From NCBI RefSeq assembly GCF_014652235.1, contig NZ_BMYK01000002.1, positions 62,001 through 126,000 on the forward strand: 64,000 bases of DNA, read 5' to 3'. This DNA is from Pseudorhodoferax aquiterrae (GTDB taxonomy: Bacteria > Pseudomonadota > Gammaproteobacteria > Burkholderiales > Burkholderiaceae_C). Positions 1 to 8,363 of this stretch are shown in pieces; position 1 is the stretch's first letter, and each line of letters begins with the position of its first letter. The translations under genes and the position numbers were made by a program. The notes beneath the pieces are model-generated. The model was not told where the DNA came from, did no database searches, and was given only the letters and a program-made list of their open reading frames with translations.

Positions 1-76
1 CCAGGCCGATCACGTGCGCGTCTTGTCTCAGGCTCACCCGGCCCGCCGGCAGGGAGTCCGCTGTTGTCGTCGTCAT
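1..76 (-). CDS. MFS transporter, N-terminal fragment (runs off window)
   Basis: Only the first 25 codons are inside the window. The ATG is at 76-74 and the reading frame is open to base 1. The start MTTTTADSLPAGRV followed by SLRQDAHVIGL looks like the cytoplasmic lead-in to the first membrane helix of a major facilitator superfamily transporter, a start I have seen in Burkholderiales MFS proteins. It is transcribed away from the AraC-type regulator at 148, with a 71-bp shared promoter region. That is the usual arrangement for a regulator and the exporter it controls. The family call rests on a very short stretch plus the neighbour. Confidence 0.45.
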   Translation of the reverse strand, partial: MTTTTADSLPAGRVSLRQDAHVIGL

Positions 77-147
77 GGGGCCGGATGCTACGCCTGCAGA
101 AATGCGACGAAAGGACAGAGTTCGTCGAATACCGGACAATCCGCGCC

Positions 148-975
148 ATGGCCCAGCGACATCCCCGCCTGGAACCGGTGGGCGACACCCATCCCTTCAC
201 ACCCGATGCGGCACGCCCGGTCCGCGTGCGCGCGCGCACCATGCCGGCCGACACCCACTTCGAGCCGCACCGCCATCCCTGGGCCCAGCTGGCCTTCTGC
301 GCCACCGGCACGCTGCGCGTGCGCGCGTTGCCCGAAGGCGATGAAAGCGAGCGGCGCGAGGAGCTGACCTACATCGTGCCGCCCTCGCGCGCGGTCTGGA
401 TCGCGCCGGGCCAGCTGCACTGCATCGACGTGCTGGAAGCGGCCGAATTCCGCACGCTGTACCTGCACGCCAGCCTCACACCCGCCGGCTGGAGCGGCAG
501 CCGCATGATCGTGGCCTCGCCGCTGCTGCGCGAATGCGTGCAGGGGCTGGACGCCCAGCCGCTGCGGCCGGCGCGCGAAGCCTTGCTGATGCAGCTCGTG
601 CACGACGAGATCACCCATGCCGACCCGCAGGCCCTGGCCGTGCCCATGCCGCATGCGCAGCTGGGCGACAAGCGCCTGCGCGCGCTGTGCGAGGCCGTGG
701 TGCGGGCGCCCGCCGCGCGCACCACCCTGGCCGCATGGGCGGCCGACGTGGGCGCCAGCGAGCGCACCATCGCGCGGCTGTTCCAGGCCGAGCTGGGCAC
801 GAGCTACCAGCAGTGGCGCCAGCAGGCGGCACTGGCCCACGCGCTGCCGCTGCTGGTCCAGGGCGCCTCGGTCGCCCAGGTGGCAGCCGCCACGGGCTAC
901 GCGAGCGACAGCGCGTTCTCGGCCATGTTCAAGGCCGCCATGGGCCAGCCGCCGAGCAGCTTCCAGGGCCGCTGA
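148..975 (+). CDS. AraC-family transcriptional regulator with N-terminal cupin
   Basis: This 275-residue protein has a cupin-like ligand-binding half (residues about 15-120, with HFEPHRHPWAQL and the PSRAVWIAPGQLH strand) and a C-terminal double helix-turn-helix AraC domain (about 175-272; SERTIARLFQAELG then VAQVAAATGYASDSAFS). The ATG at 148 was chosen because the domain begins soon after it; upstream in-frame TTG (64) and ATG (85) codons would add non-conserved residues. It diverges from a probable MFS transporter gene. In RipA/NimR-type pairs such a regulator controls the adjacent transporter, so that is the likely target here. The ligand is unknown. Confidence 0.85.
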   Translation: MAQRHPRLEPVGDTHPFTPDAARPVRVRARTMPADTHFEPHRHPWAQLAFCATGTLRVRALPEGDESERREELTYIVPPSRAVWIAPGQLHCIDVLEAAEFRTLYLHASLTPAGWSGSRMIVASPLLRECVQGLDAQPLRPAREALLMQLVHDEITHADPQALAVPMPHAQLGDKRLRALCEAVVRAPAARTTLAAWAADVGASERTIARLFQAELGTSYQQWRQQAALAHALPLLVQGASVAQVAAATGYASDSAFSAMFKAAMGQPPSSFQGR

Positions 976-986
976 TGCGCCGATCC

Positions 987-1028
987 ATCGCTTTTCCGAC
1001 TGGAAAACGATGAACTTAAATCGCTTTT
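987..1028. promoter_or_regulatory. Direct repeat ATCGCTTTT, 33 bp apart, upstream of the binding-protein gene
   Basis: ATCGCTTTT occurs at 987-995 and again at 1020-1028, a start-to-start distance of 33 bp, about three helical turns. Between them is a small hairpin, TTTTCC (992-997) with GGAAAA (1002-1007). The segment is locally AT-rich and lies in the 117-bp gap before the gene at 1093. It could be a regulator site or promoter of that gene, or part of a terminator for the gene ending at 975. The repeat is seen; its role is inferred. Confidence 0.3.
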
Positions 1029-1092
1029 GGATCAGCCGGCTTGCTCCCAGAATCGCGGTCGACCTGCCCATCCACCCGACCGAGGCCCCGAC

Positions 1093-1986
1093 ATGAAGCA
1101 CTTTTTCTCCCTGACGATCGCCATGGCGGCCGCCCTGGCCTGCGGCCATGCAGCCGCGCAGTCCGACACGCTGGCCAAGATCAAGTCCAGCGGCGCCATC
1201 ACCATCGGCGCACGCGACAGCCAGATCCCGTTCTCCTACAAGCCCACGGGCAGCGGCGATCCGACCGGCTTCACGAACGACATCTGCCTGAAGATCGTCG
1301 ATGCGGTCAAGGCCCAGCTCGCGTTGCCCAAGCTCGAGGTGCGCTACATGATCCTGACCTCGACCAACCGCATTCCGCTGCTCAACAACGGCTCGGTCGA
1401 CCTGGACTGCGCCACCACCACCAACACCGTGCAGCGTCAGCAGCAGGTGGCCTTCGCGCCCAGCCACTTCGTGACCAGCATCACGGCGGCCGTCAAGAAG
1501 AACTCGGGCATCCACAGCTTCGCCGACCTGAACGGCAAGACCGTCTCCACCGTGGCCGGCAGCACCGGTGTGCAGCTGCTCCGCGCGTACAAGCGCTCGG
1601 GCAACATCGAGGTGCAGGACCTCGCGGCCAAGGACACGGCGGACGGCTTCCTCATGATGGCCTCGGGCCGCACTGCGGCCTACATCCTGGACGACGTGCA
1701 GCTGGCCGGGTTCATCGCCACCGCGCCCAACCCGGAGGAGTTCAAGATCCTCACGCAGGAATCGCTGCGCCAGGAACCCTACGGCATCATGTACCGCAAG
1801 GACGACCCGGCCTTCAAGGCGCTGGTCGACAAGACCGTGACCGAGATCATGACCTCGGGCGCGATCAACGAGATCTACGCCAAGTGGTTCCTGCGGCCGA
1901 TTCCGCCGAGCAACGCCAACCTGAACTTCCCGATGACCGACGCGGTCAAGGAAATCTACAAGAACCCCAACAGCAACGGCGTCTGA
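1093..1986 (+). CDS. Periplasmic amino-acid-binding protein of an ABC importer (glutamate/aspartate type)
   Basis: This 297-residue secreted protein starts with a signal peptide (MKHFFSLTIAMAAALACGHAAAQ, cleavage near residue 23) followed by the type 2 periplasmic binding fold: GAITIGARDSQIPFSY, then VRYMILTSTNRIPLLNNGSVDLDCATTTNT, the ligand-contact segment typical of the GltI family. It should capture an amino acid such as glutamate or aspartate for an ABC importer. No permease or ATPase gene lies beside it, so partners must be encoded elsewhere. Its stop abuts the stop of the convergent LysR gene. The ATG at 1093 was chosen because the signal peptide begins there; the frame is open upstream to 1027. 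Confidence 0.85.
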   Translation: MKHFFSLTIAMAAALACGHAAAQSDTLAKIKSSGAITIGARDSQIPFSYKPTGSGDPTGFTNDICLKIVDAVKAQLALPKLEVRYMILTSTNRIPLLNNGSVDLDCATTTNTVQRQQQVAFAPSHFVTSITAAVKKNSGIHSFADLNGKTVSTVAGSTGVQLLRAYKRSGNIEVQDLAAKDTADGFLMMASGRTAAYILDDVQLAGFIATAPNPEEFKILTQESLRQEPYGIMYRKDDPAFKALVDKTVTEIMTSGAINEIYAKWFLRPIPPSNANLNFPMTDAVKEIYKNPNSNGV

Positions 1987-2886
1987 TCAGTCGCCCTGGA
2001 ACATGCGCGAGAAGTCGCAGCTCTCCTGAGCCAGCATGACGACCGAAGCCAGCAGCGAACTGCGGTGCTCGCCCTTGTACATCGCCACGTAGGGCACGGA
2101 CGGCAGCGCCGGCGTCACGTCCAGCACCGCGAGCAGGCCGCTCTGCACCATGGGCGCGACGGCCTCGCGCGGCAGGTAGCTCACGCCCAGGCCCGAGATC
2201 GTCAGGCCCATCAGCGCCACGAGGTTGTGGACCACGATGGGCCTGGCCGGCTGCACGCCCAGGTTCCTCATCCAGCTGTCGTAGAGCAGGCCCGTGCCCG
2301 AGCGCGACCCCTGCAGCAGCAGTTGGTGCTGGGCCAGTTCGTGCAAACGGATGCGCCGGCCGGCCTCGACCAGGCCGGGCTTGCACATCCAGGCGCTCTC
2401 GACCGTGCCGACCCGCTTGCTCGGGATGCGCGTGTCGGCGAAGGCATCGGGCACGACCACCAGGTCGAGCTCGTCGGCCAGCACCTTCTCGCGCAGGTTC
2501 ACGCTGCTGTCCACGTCGGGCTCCAGCGTGACCCGCGGGTAGTGCACCTGCATCAGTTCGACCCAGCGCGGCAGCCAGGTCATGGCGGTGAGCTCGGTCA
2601 CGCCGATGCGCACGCGGCGCGCGACCACCTCGGCCCGGCCGAACTGCTCGATGGCCGCGTTGCGCTGGTCCAAGAGGCCCTTGGCCAGCAGGAACATCTC
2701 CTCGCCCTTGTCGGTAAGCCGGGCCGAGCGCTGGCTGCGGTCGAACAACGCGGTGTCGAAGGCCTGCTCGAGTTCGTGCACGCGCTTGGACACGGCCGAC
2801 TGCGAGGTGTGCAGCTTCTGCGCCGCCAGCGCGAAGCTGCCGAGCTCGCCGATCCAGTACAGCGCCTCGAGTTGCTTGAAGGTCAT
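1987..2886 (-). CDS. LysR-family transcriptional regulator
   Basis: The N-terminal winged helix-turn-helix (MTFKQLEALYWIGELGSF, then AAQKLHTSQSAVSKRVHELE) is characteristic of LysR regulators. The remaining 230 residues form the effector-binding domain. The protein has 299 residues from the ATG at 2886; another ATG lies one codon upstream. The first helix normally starts within a few residues of the initiator, which supports this start. The gene diverges from the class V aminotransferase gene at 2933 with a 46-bp gap, so that gene is its most likely target. It meets the binding-protein gene tail to tail. The effector is unknown. Confidence 0.85.
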   Translation of the reverse strand: MTFKQLEALYWIGELGSFALAAQKLHTSQSAVSKRVHELEQAFDTALFDRSQRSARLTDKGEEMFLLAKGLLDQRNAAIEQFGRAEVVARRVRIGVTELTAMTWLPRWVELMQVHYPRVTLEPDVDSSVNLREKVLADELDLVVVPDAFADTRIPSKRVGTVESAWMCKPGLVEAGRRIRLHELAQHQLLLQGSRSGTGLLYDSWMRNLGVQPARPIVVHNLVALMGLTISGLGVSYLPREAVAPMVQSGLLAVLDVTPALPSVPYVAMYKGEHRSSLLASVVMLAQESCDFSRMFQGD

Positions 2887-2932
2887 CATGGCCCAGCGCT
2901 CATCCATCACTTTGACTCAACCGATCCTACCC

Positions 2933-4213
2933 ATGACCGCCTCCAAAGGTGAACTGTTTCCCGACGCGCTGCAGGCGCAGATCAAGGCCCGCTTCCTGCA
3001 CGTGGACCACGACATCACGGGCCGCGAGCGGCTGTTCTTCGACAACGCGGGTGGCTCGTTCCGGCTCAAGGCAGCGGTCGAGCAGTTCGCGCGCATCGAC
3101 GCCGTGCCCGACAACCCCGAGCGCATCCACGAAACCGCGGTGTTCCTGCAGCAGGTGCAGGCAAAAGGCACGCAGGATCTGCGCACCGTGCTCAACGCCG
3201 AGGGCGGCAGCGTCTATGCCGCGCTGACGGCTTCGGGCGCCATGTTCGACATGGTGCGCGCCATCGCCGAGAACGTGGCCGGCAGCAACATGGTCACCAC
3301 CGTGCTGGAGCACCCCTCCTCGTTCGACGCCATGCAGCTGTACGCCCAGCGCACCGGCCGCGAACTGCGCGTGGCGCCGTCCAACCCGGTCACGGGCGGC
3401 ATCGACGTGGACGCGATCTGCCGCCTCGTCGACGCCGACACCGCGCTGCTCAGCGTGATCTACGCCTCGAACATCTCGGGCGCCAAGCTGGACATCGCCG
3501 AGATCGTGCGGCGCGCGCGCGCGATCAAACCGGACCTCTACATCGTCGTCGATGCCGTGCAGCACGCGCCGCACGGCCTGATCGATCTGGCGAAGACGCC
3601 GGTGGACGGCATCAACATCGCGCCCTACAAGTTCTTCGGCTGCCGCGGCTCGGGCCTGGCCTGGCTGTCGGACCGCGCCGCCCTGTTGCCGCACCACAAG
3701 CTTGCAGCCAAGAAGCCCGACTTCTGGGACCTGGGGAGCGCCGCGCCCTGGCAATTCGCGGTCATGAGCGAGATCGTCGACTACGTCGCCTGGCTGGGTG
3801 CGCAGTCCGGCGCAGCGGGCGACCGGCGCGCGCTGTTCGTGCGCGGCATCGAGAAGATCGAACTGCACGAGCGCGCGCTGCTGCACCGTCTGCTCGAAGG
3901 CAGTGCGTCTGCGCCGGGCCTGCGCCGCCAGCGCGGCGTGCAGGTGTTCCTGGACCACGAGGACCTGAGCCGGCGCGACCTGATTCTGGCCATCGGCATC
4001 GCCGGCCTGGAGCATGCGCAGGCCGTGCGCGAGTACGAGCAGCGCGGCGTGGTGGTCTACGAGCGCGTGGCCACCAGCCTGTACTCCAAGCGCATGCTGG
4101 AGTCGTTCGGGCTGGCCGGCGCCGTGCGCGTGTCGCCGCTGCACTGCCACGGCACGGCCGACGTGGACCGCTTCCTGCGCACCACGCAGGAGATCGCCGC
4201 GGCCTTCGCCTGA
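2933..4213 (+). CDS. Class V aminotransferase, cysteine desulfurase-like (PLP enzyme)
   Basis: This 426-residue protein has the class V PLP fold. FFDNAGGSF near residue 36 is the substrate-entry motif, D207 in VVDAVQHAPHG holds the pyridinium nitrogen, and K233 in NIAPYKFFG is the expected Schiff-base lysine. H127 is a candidate ring-stacking residue. The family includes cysteine desulfurases, isopenicillin N epimerase-like proteins and several aminotransferases, and the substrate cannot be read from the motifs. The frame is open far upstream, but ATG 2933 is the first start that gives a normal N-terminus. It is divergent from, and probably controlled by, the LysR gene at 1987-2886. It ends one base before the convergent hipA. 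Confidence 0.8.
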   Translation: MTASKGELFPDALQAQIKARFLHVDHDITGRERLFFDNAGGSFRLKAAVEQFARIDAVPDNPERIHETAVFLQQVQAKGTQDLRTVLNAEGGSVYAALTASGAMFDMVRAIAENVAGSNMVTTVLEHPSSFDAMQLYAQRTGRELRVAPSNPVTGGIDVDAICRLVDADTALLSVIYASNISGAKLDIAEIVRRARAIKPDLYIVVDAVQHAPHGLIDLAKTPVDGINIAPYKFFGCRGSGLAWLSDRAALLPHHKLAAKKPDFWDLGSAAPWQFAVMSEIVDYVAWLGAQSGAAGDRRALFVRGIEKIELHERALLHRLLEGSASAPGLRRQRGVQVFLDHEDLSRRDLILAIGIAGLEHAQAVREYEQRGVVVYERVATSLYSKRMLESFGLAGAVRVSPLHCHGTADVDRFLRTTQEIAAAFA

Positions 4214-4214
4214 A

Positions 4215-5516
4215 TCAGGCCGCCAGCGCCACCCCGCCCGCAAGCCGTTCGGCGACGGTGGCGCGCACGGCGGCGGGCGCCTCCTGCAGCAGCGCCGGCC
4301 AGTCGGCCTGGGCCTGGCGCACCAGCTGGCGCGCGATGCGCAGCAGGTTGGGCACGCGCAGCAGGCGGGCGGCCTTGAGCATGGCCTCCAGCTGGTCCCA
4401 GCCGAAGGCGCGCAGGCGCGCGTCGATGGCGCGGTTGACGGCGTAGTCGTTCGGGCCGACCTCGGCGAACAGCGCGCTCACGCAGACCGGGTCGTACAGC
4501 GGCGCCAGCACGGGCTGGTGCGCGTCGGGGTACAGCAGCGCCCAGTTCTTGAGGTGGGCGTCGGTGTTGCCCATCAGGACGAAGGCAACGAAGCGCCCCA
4601 GAAACTCGCGCACGTCGGCCACTGGCCGGGCCGAGTAGCGGTCCAGCACCTGCAGCATGGTGGCGTAGTCGCGCACCATCTCGCGGCCGTACTTGTGCTG
4701 CGGCGGGTACTGCAGGGCCTGGGCGAATTCCTCCATGTGGATGCGCTGCCCTTCGGGCCCGCGGTCGAAGCGCGGCACGGCCAGGATCTGCGCGAAGGGA
4801 ACCTGCTCGGGCAGTTCGGCATCGGTGCGCGAGATCATGCGGGCCTGGGCGCAGGACAGGCCCAGTGCCTCGCACAGCCGGTAGCCCGCCATCTCGTTGG
4901 CCACCAGCTCGGGGTGCCGCGCGGTCGGCAGCTTGAGGATGAAGGCACCGGCCTGGCCATGCCGGCGCACGACGTAGCGCCGGCCATCCTGCACGGCCGA
5001 GAACTTGGTCACCACGCCGGGCAAGGCCGCCGCGTCCTCCACCGGCTCCTCGACGAAGCCGGGCTCCAGCACGTCCAGGCCCAGCGCCGTGTGCCAGTGG
5101 CGCACCACGTCGGGGATGCCCTCGCGCGCGGGCACGGGCTCGACCTCGATCGCGCCCATGAGGTCGTGGCCGGCCGCCGCCAGCAGTTCGAACTCGTCGT
5201 CAGGGCTGCAGCGGCGCTCGCGCGCCAGCCGCTCGCGGTTGTGGCCTTCGGGCAGCAGGTTGGCGAACCAGGGCGGCCAGCGCCCACCCAGCTGCACCAG
5301 GCGCGCATCGTGCGGCGCAGCGAGGATCGCGCGCGTGTCCTCCTCGCGCGCGCCGCGCAGCGCCAGCGACAGCGTCGGGCGCGCCGGGTCGGCGATGTAG
5401 TCGGCATCGAACGAGGCGCGCAGGATGTCGCCGTACTGCGAGAGGTAGCCGATCGCCCTGCGGCTGCGGTCCGGCAGGTGCAGGTGCATGCGCAGGTAGC
5501 GGATCGCGGTGCTCAT
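4215..5516 (-). CDS. hipA: HipA-type serine/threonine kinase toxin
   Basis: This 433-residue protein matches HipA toxins. It has an N-terminal HipA domain (residues 1-120), K195 in FILKLP (ATP-binding lysine), D319 in MGNTDAHLKNW (catalytic aspartate) and D342 in PLYDPV (metal site). The E. coli enzyme phosphorylates glutamyl-tRNA synthetase and induces persistence. S173 in KFSAVQ sits near the expected autophosphorylation loop, but the motif differs from E. coli, so that regulation is unsure. The gene follows the antitoxin gene hipB, separated by a 73-bp GC-rich repeat. ATG 5516 was chosen because the frame upstream enters that repeat. Confidence 0.88.
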   Translation of the reverse strand: MSTAIRYLRMHLHLPDRSRRAIGYLSQYGDILRASFDADYIADPARPTLSLALRGAREEDTRAILAAPHDARLVQLGGRWPPWFANLLPEGHNRERLARERRCSPDDEFELLAAAGHDLMGAIEVEPVPAREGIPDVVRHWHTALGLDVLEPGFVEEPVEDAAALPGVVTKFSAVQDGRRYVVRRHGQAGAFILKLPTARHPELVANEMAGYRLCEALGLSCAQARMISRTDAELPEQVPFAQILAVPRFDRGPEGQRIHMEEFAQALQYPPQHKYGREMVRDYATMLQVLDRYSARPVADVREFLGRFVAFVLMGNTDAHLKNWALLYPDAHQPVLAPLYDPVCVSALFAEVGPNDYAVNRAIDARLRAFGWDQLEAMLKAARLLRVPNLLRIARQLVRQAQADWPALLQEAPAAVRATVAERLAGGVALAA

Positions 5517-5518
5517 GG

Positions 5519-5592
5519 ATGGCCCCTTCGGCCTGCGGCCTGCCCTGCCGGGGAGAAGCGGGCTTGCCTGGGACGGGCCGGCGCTGCGCTCA
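5519..5592. repeat. Dispersed intergenic repeat, copy A (hipB-hipA spacer)
   Basis: This GC-rich block between hipB and hipA resembles the block at 53350-53424. Both contain CCCTTCGGCCTGCGGCCTG, a C-rich/G-rich segment, then GCTTGC(C/T)TGGG, GGCC, CGGCGC and GCGCTCA. The last bases supply the stop codon of the upstream minus-strand gene in both places. Translated forward, both give LRPAACP, then ACLGR and GAAL. It is probably a REP-like extragenic element; no function is shown. Confidence 0.65.
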
Positions 5593-5907
5593 CCCGGGCG
5601 TCCCGTCGTGCTGGCGGCCGATGGCATCGACCACCGAGGGCGGCGCCCCGGCGCCGGCGGGTTGTGCCAGCAGGCGCCCCCCCGCACGCACGAAGGCCTC
5701 CAGCTCCGGCCGCAGCGCGGACGGCACGGCCAGCGCCTCCAGGCCGAGGACCCGCGCCATTTCGAGCAGCGAGGACAGGCGTGGATCGATGTCGCCGCTC
5801 TCGATGCGCTGGACCGTCATGCGCGACAGCCCGGCTGCCTCGGCCAGCGCGGCCTGCGTCATGCCCCGGCGCTTGCGGGCGTCTGCCAACTGGGCAACGA
5901 TGCTCAT
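5590..5907 (-). CDS. hipB: HipB-type antitoxin, XRE-family DNA-binding protein
   Basis: This 105-residue protein has a Cro/C1-type helix-turn-helix at about residues 5-60 (RKRRGMTQAALAEAAGLSRMTVQRIESGDIDP). The tail is proline- and alanine-rich. It lies directly upstream of hipA on the same strand. HipB proteins bind their own promoter and neutralise the kinase. A plausible Shine-Dalgarno (AAGAAAGAG) precedes the ATG at 5907. The upstream region is AT-rich compared with the rest of the window and carries two palindromes, consistent with autoregulation. The stop codon lies inside the dispersed repeat at 5519-5592. Confidence 0.85.
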   Translation of the reverse strand: MSIVAQLADARKRRGMTQAALAEAAGLSRMTVQRIESGDIDPRLSSLLEMARVLGLEALAVPSALRPELEAFVRAGGRLLAQPAGAGAPPSVVDAIGRQHDGTPG

Positions 5908-5915
5908 TGAACTAC

Positions 5916-5995
5916 TCTTTCTTGTCTGAAAGATTATTTATGATAGCTTAACTCCAGGATCGTGCGTCAGGAAATACGCTTTTCTTAAGAAAAGC
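5916..5995 (-). promoter_or_regulatory. AT-rich hip promoter region with two palindromes
   Basis: An inverted repeat TCTTTC-6 nt-GAAAGA lies at 5916-5933, nine bases from the hipB start. A perfect 18-bp palindrome GCTTTTCTTAAGAAAAGC lies at 5978-5995. On the minus strand a TATCAT hexamer between them could be a -10 element. Paired palindromes around a promoter are the expected layout for HipB operators, but the sequences do not match the E. coli operator, so the assignment is inference. The rest of 5996-6129 shows no other signal. Confidence 0.45.
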
Positions 5996-6129
5996 ATATT
6001 CCATGAATCATCTGCAGGCTTCCTAGTGGAAATGAAGGCGTCGCGACACAGCCCTGCCCGCCCTTGTCCTACAGGGTCGCGCGCCCTCGCAAGGTACACC
6101 TGAAGCCTGTCCCTTGTCCCACCACCACC

Positions 6130-7386
6130 ATGAACGCCACGCGCTGGACCAGCGGCAACGAGTTGGAACTCCTGGAGAACGGCGAAGAGTTCTTCCCCCG
6201 CGTGTTCGACGCCATTGCCAACGCCCGCCAGGAAGTGGTGCTGGAAACCTTCATCCTGTTCGAGGACAAGGTCGGGCTGGCCTTGCACGAGGCCCTGCTC
6301 CAGGCCGCACGGCGCGGCGTGCAGATCGACGTGACCATCGACGGCTTCGGTTCGCCCGACCTGTCGGACCGCTTCATCGGCAGCCTGTGCGAGGCTGGCG
6401 TGCGCGTGCACGTGTTCGACCCGGGCCTGCGCATCTGGAAGTGGCGCACCAACATGCTGCGGCGCATGCACCGCAAGATCGTCGTCGTCGATGCCGAGGT
6501 GGCTTTCATCGGCGGCATCAACTACTCGGCCGACCATCTGATGGACTTCGGCCCGCAGGCCAAGCAGGACTACTCGGTGCGCATCCGCGGCCCGCTGGTC
6601 GGCGACATCCACCGCTTCGTGCACGCCATGCTGGCCGAAGGACTGCGCCACCAGCAGGGCGTGCGGCGCTGGTTCCGCCACCGGCCGCTGATGCGCCAAC
6701 GTGCCCGGGCGCTGCCCCCGGCCGGCGACGCCCAGGCCATGCTGGTCACGCGCGACAACACGCGCCACACCAACGACATCGAGCGCTACTACCGGCTCGC
6801 CATCCGCGCCGCGCGCGAGCACGTGACGATCGCCAACGCCTACTTCTTCCCCGGCTACCGCCTGATCCGCGAACTGCGGCGCGCCGCGCAGCGCGGTGTG
6901 CAGGTGCGCCTGATCCTGCAGGGCGAGCCCGACATGCCCATCGTCAAGGTGGCGGCCCGCATGCTCTACCACCACCTCGTGCGCGGTGGCGTGCAGGTGT
7001 ACGAATACTGCGAGCGCCCGCTGCACGGCAAGGTGGCCGTGGTGGACGACCGCTGGGCCACGGTCGGCTCCAGCAATCTCGACCCATTGAGCCTGGCGCT
7101 GAACCTGGAGGCCAACGTGCTGATCCACGACCGTGCGTTCAACCAGACCCTGCGCGCCCGGCTGGACCACCTGGTGGACAACGCCTGCACCCAGATCGAC
7201 CGCGACACCATCGGCGAGCCGAGCGCCTGGCAATTGCTGCGCAGCTACGTGGTGTTCCACGTGCTGCGCCGCTACCCGGGCTGGCTGGGCGGCCTGCCGC
7301 GCCACACCCCCCGGCTCGTGCCCGCGCTGGAAACCGATGGCCTGGTCGAGGCCTGCCCCACGCCAGCGCGCGAGGGCGCGCCATGA
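6130..7386 (+). CDS. clsB: Cardiolipin synthase B, phospholipase D superfamily
   Basis: This 418-residue protein carries two HKD motifs: H114-K116-D121 in MHRKIVVVD and H299-K301-D306 in LHGKVAVVD, each followed by the usual GG(I)N or GSSN. The length and absence of N-terminal membrane helices fit ClsB (YbhO) rather than ClsA. ClsB joins phosphatidylglycerol with another phospholipid to make cardiolipin at the inner membrane. The gene opens an overlapping operon with a YbhN-like membrane protein and otsBA. The E. coli cluster is ybhP-clsB-ybhN, and ybhP is missing here. ATG 6130 was chosen because the protein begins near WTSGNELELLENG, the usual ClsB start. Confidence 0.88.
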   Translation: MNATRWTSGNELELLENGEEFFPRVFDAIANARQEVVLETFILFEDKVGLALHEALLQAARRGVQIDVTIDGFGSPDLSDRFIGSLCEAGVRVHVFDPGLRIWKWRTNMLRRMHRKIVVVDAEVAFIGGINYSADHLMDFGPQAKQDYSVRIRGPLVGDIHRFVHAMLAEGLRHQQGVRRWFRHRPLMRQRARALPPAGDAQAMLVTRDNTRHTNDIERYYRLAIRAAREHVTIANAYFFPGYRLIRELRRAAQRGVQVRLILQGEPDMPIVKVAARMLYHHLVRGGVQVYEYCERPLHGKVAVVDDRWATVGSSNLDPLSLALNLEANVLIHDRAFNQTLRARLDHLVDNACTQIDRDTIGEPSAWQLLRSYVVFHVLRRYPGWLGGLPRHTPRLVPALETDGLVEACPTPAREGAP

Positions 7387-8363
7387 GCGCGGTGGCGGCC
7401 GAGACGGCACCCCGCCGCCCCGCCCTGCGCGCGCGTGCCTGGTGGCCCTGGCTGCGCAAGGCGTTCTGGGCGGCCTTCTTCGCGCTGCTGGCCTACCTGC
7501 TCGTCAACCAGGCCCGCAACATCGCCTGGAACGAGGTGGCGCAGACGCTGCGCGACCTGCCCCTGCCCGTGCTGCTGGCCGCGGGTGGCCTGGCCTGCGC
7601 CAGCCACCTGCTGTACGCCACCTTCGATCTGCTCGGCCGCCGCGCCGTCGGCCACCGGCTGCCGGCGTCCCAGGTCATGCTGGTCACCTTCATCAGCTAC
7701 GCCTTCAACCTCAACATGGGCGCGCTGGTGGGCGGCGTCGCGTCGCGCTACCGGCTGTACGGGCGGCTGGGGCTGGGCGAGATGCAGGTCACGCGCATCA
7801 TGGCCCTCAGCATGGTCACCAACTGGCTGGGCTACCTGCTGCTGGGCGGCCTGGCCTTCGCGCTGTTTCCGCTGCCGCTGCCCAGCGAATGGGACATCAG
7901 CGATGCGGTGCTGCAGATCGCCGGGGCGCTGCTGGCCGCCGTGGCCCTGGGCTACGTGGCGGCCTGCGCTTTGCTGCGCCGGCGCAGGCTCACGCTGCGG
8001 GGCCAGACCTTCGCGCTGCCTTCGGGCCGCACGGCGCTGCTGCAGCTGGCCATGTCCTGCCTGAACTGGTCGCTGATTGCCGGCACCATCTTCGTGCTGC
8101 TGCAGGGCCAGTTGCCCTACGTGACCGTGCTCACCGTGCTGCTGCTGGCCGCCGTGGCCGGCGTGGTGACCCACGTGCCGGCAGGACTGGGCGTGCTCGA
8201 GGCGGTGTTCGTCGCGCTGCTGGGCACGCAGCTCGCGCCGGCCCAGCTGATCGGCACGCTGCTCGCTTACCGCGCGCTGTACTACCTGGCGCCACTGGCA
8301 TTGGCCGTGCTCGCCTTCCTCGTCTTCGAGATCCGCCACAAGGACCGCACCCGCAACGCATGA
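7383..8363 (+). CDS. YbhN-like integral membrane protein (LPG synthase TM family)
   Basis: This 326-residue hydrophobic protein has about eight predicted membrane segments (e.g. residues 28-44, 66-84, 150-170, 185-205, 270-295, 300-320) and belongs to the lysylphosphatidylglycerol synthase transmembrane family (UPF0104/YbhN). Family features visible are ISYAFNLNMGALVGGVASRYRLY and the C-terminal THVPAGLGVLEA stretch. It overlaps clsB by four bases (ATGA), as in E. coli where ybhN neighbours clsB, and overlaps otsB by four bases downstream. A role in phospholipid movement or modification in the inner membrane is likely by association. The catalytic C-terminal domain of MprF is absent. Confidence 0.82.
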   Translation: MSAVAAETAPRRPALRARAWWPWLRKAFWAAFFALLAYLLVNQARNIAWNEVAQTLRDLPLPVLLAAGGLACASHLLYATFDLLGRRAVGHRLPASQVMLVTFISYAFNLNMGALVGGVASRYRLYGRLGLGEMQVTRIMALSMVTNWLGYLLLGGLAFALFPLPLPSEWDISDAVLQIAGALLAAVALGYVAACALLRRRRLTLRGQTFALPSGRTALLQLAMSCLNWSLIAGTIFVLLQGQLPYVTVLTVLLLAAVAGVVTHVPAGLGVLEAVFVALLGTQLAPAQLIGTLLAYRALYYLAPLALAVLAFLVFEIRHKDRTRNA

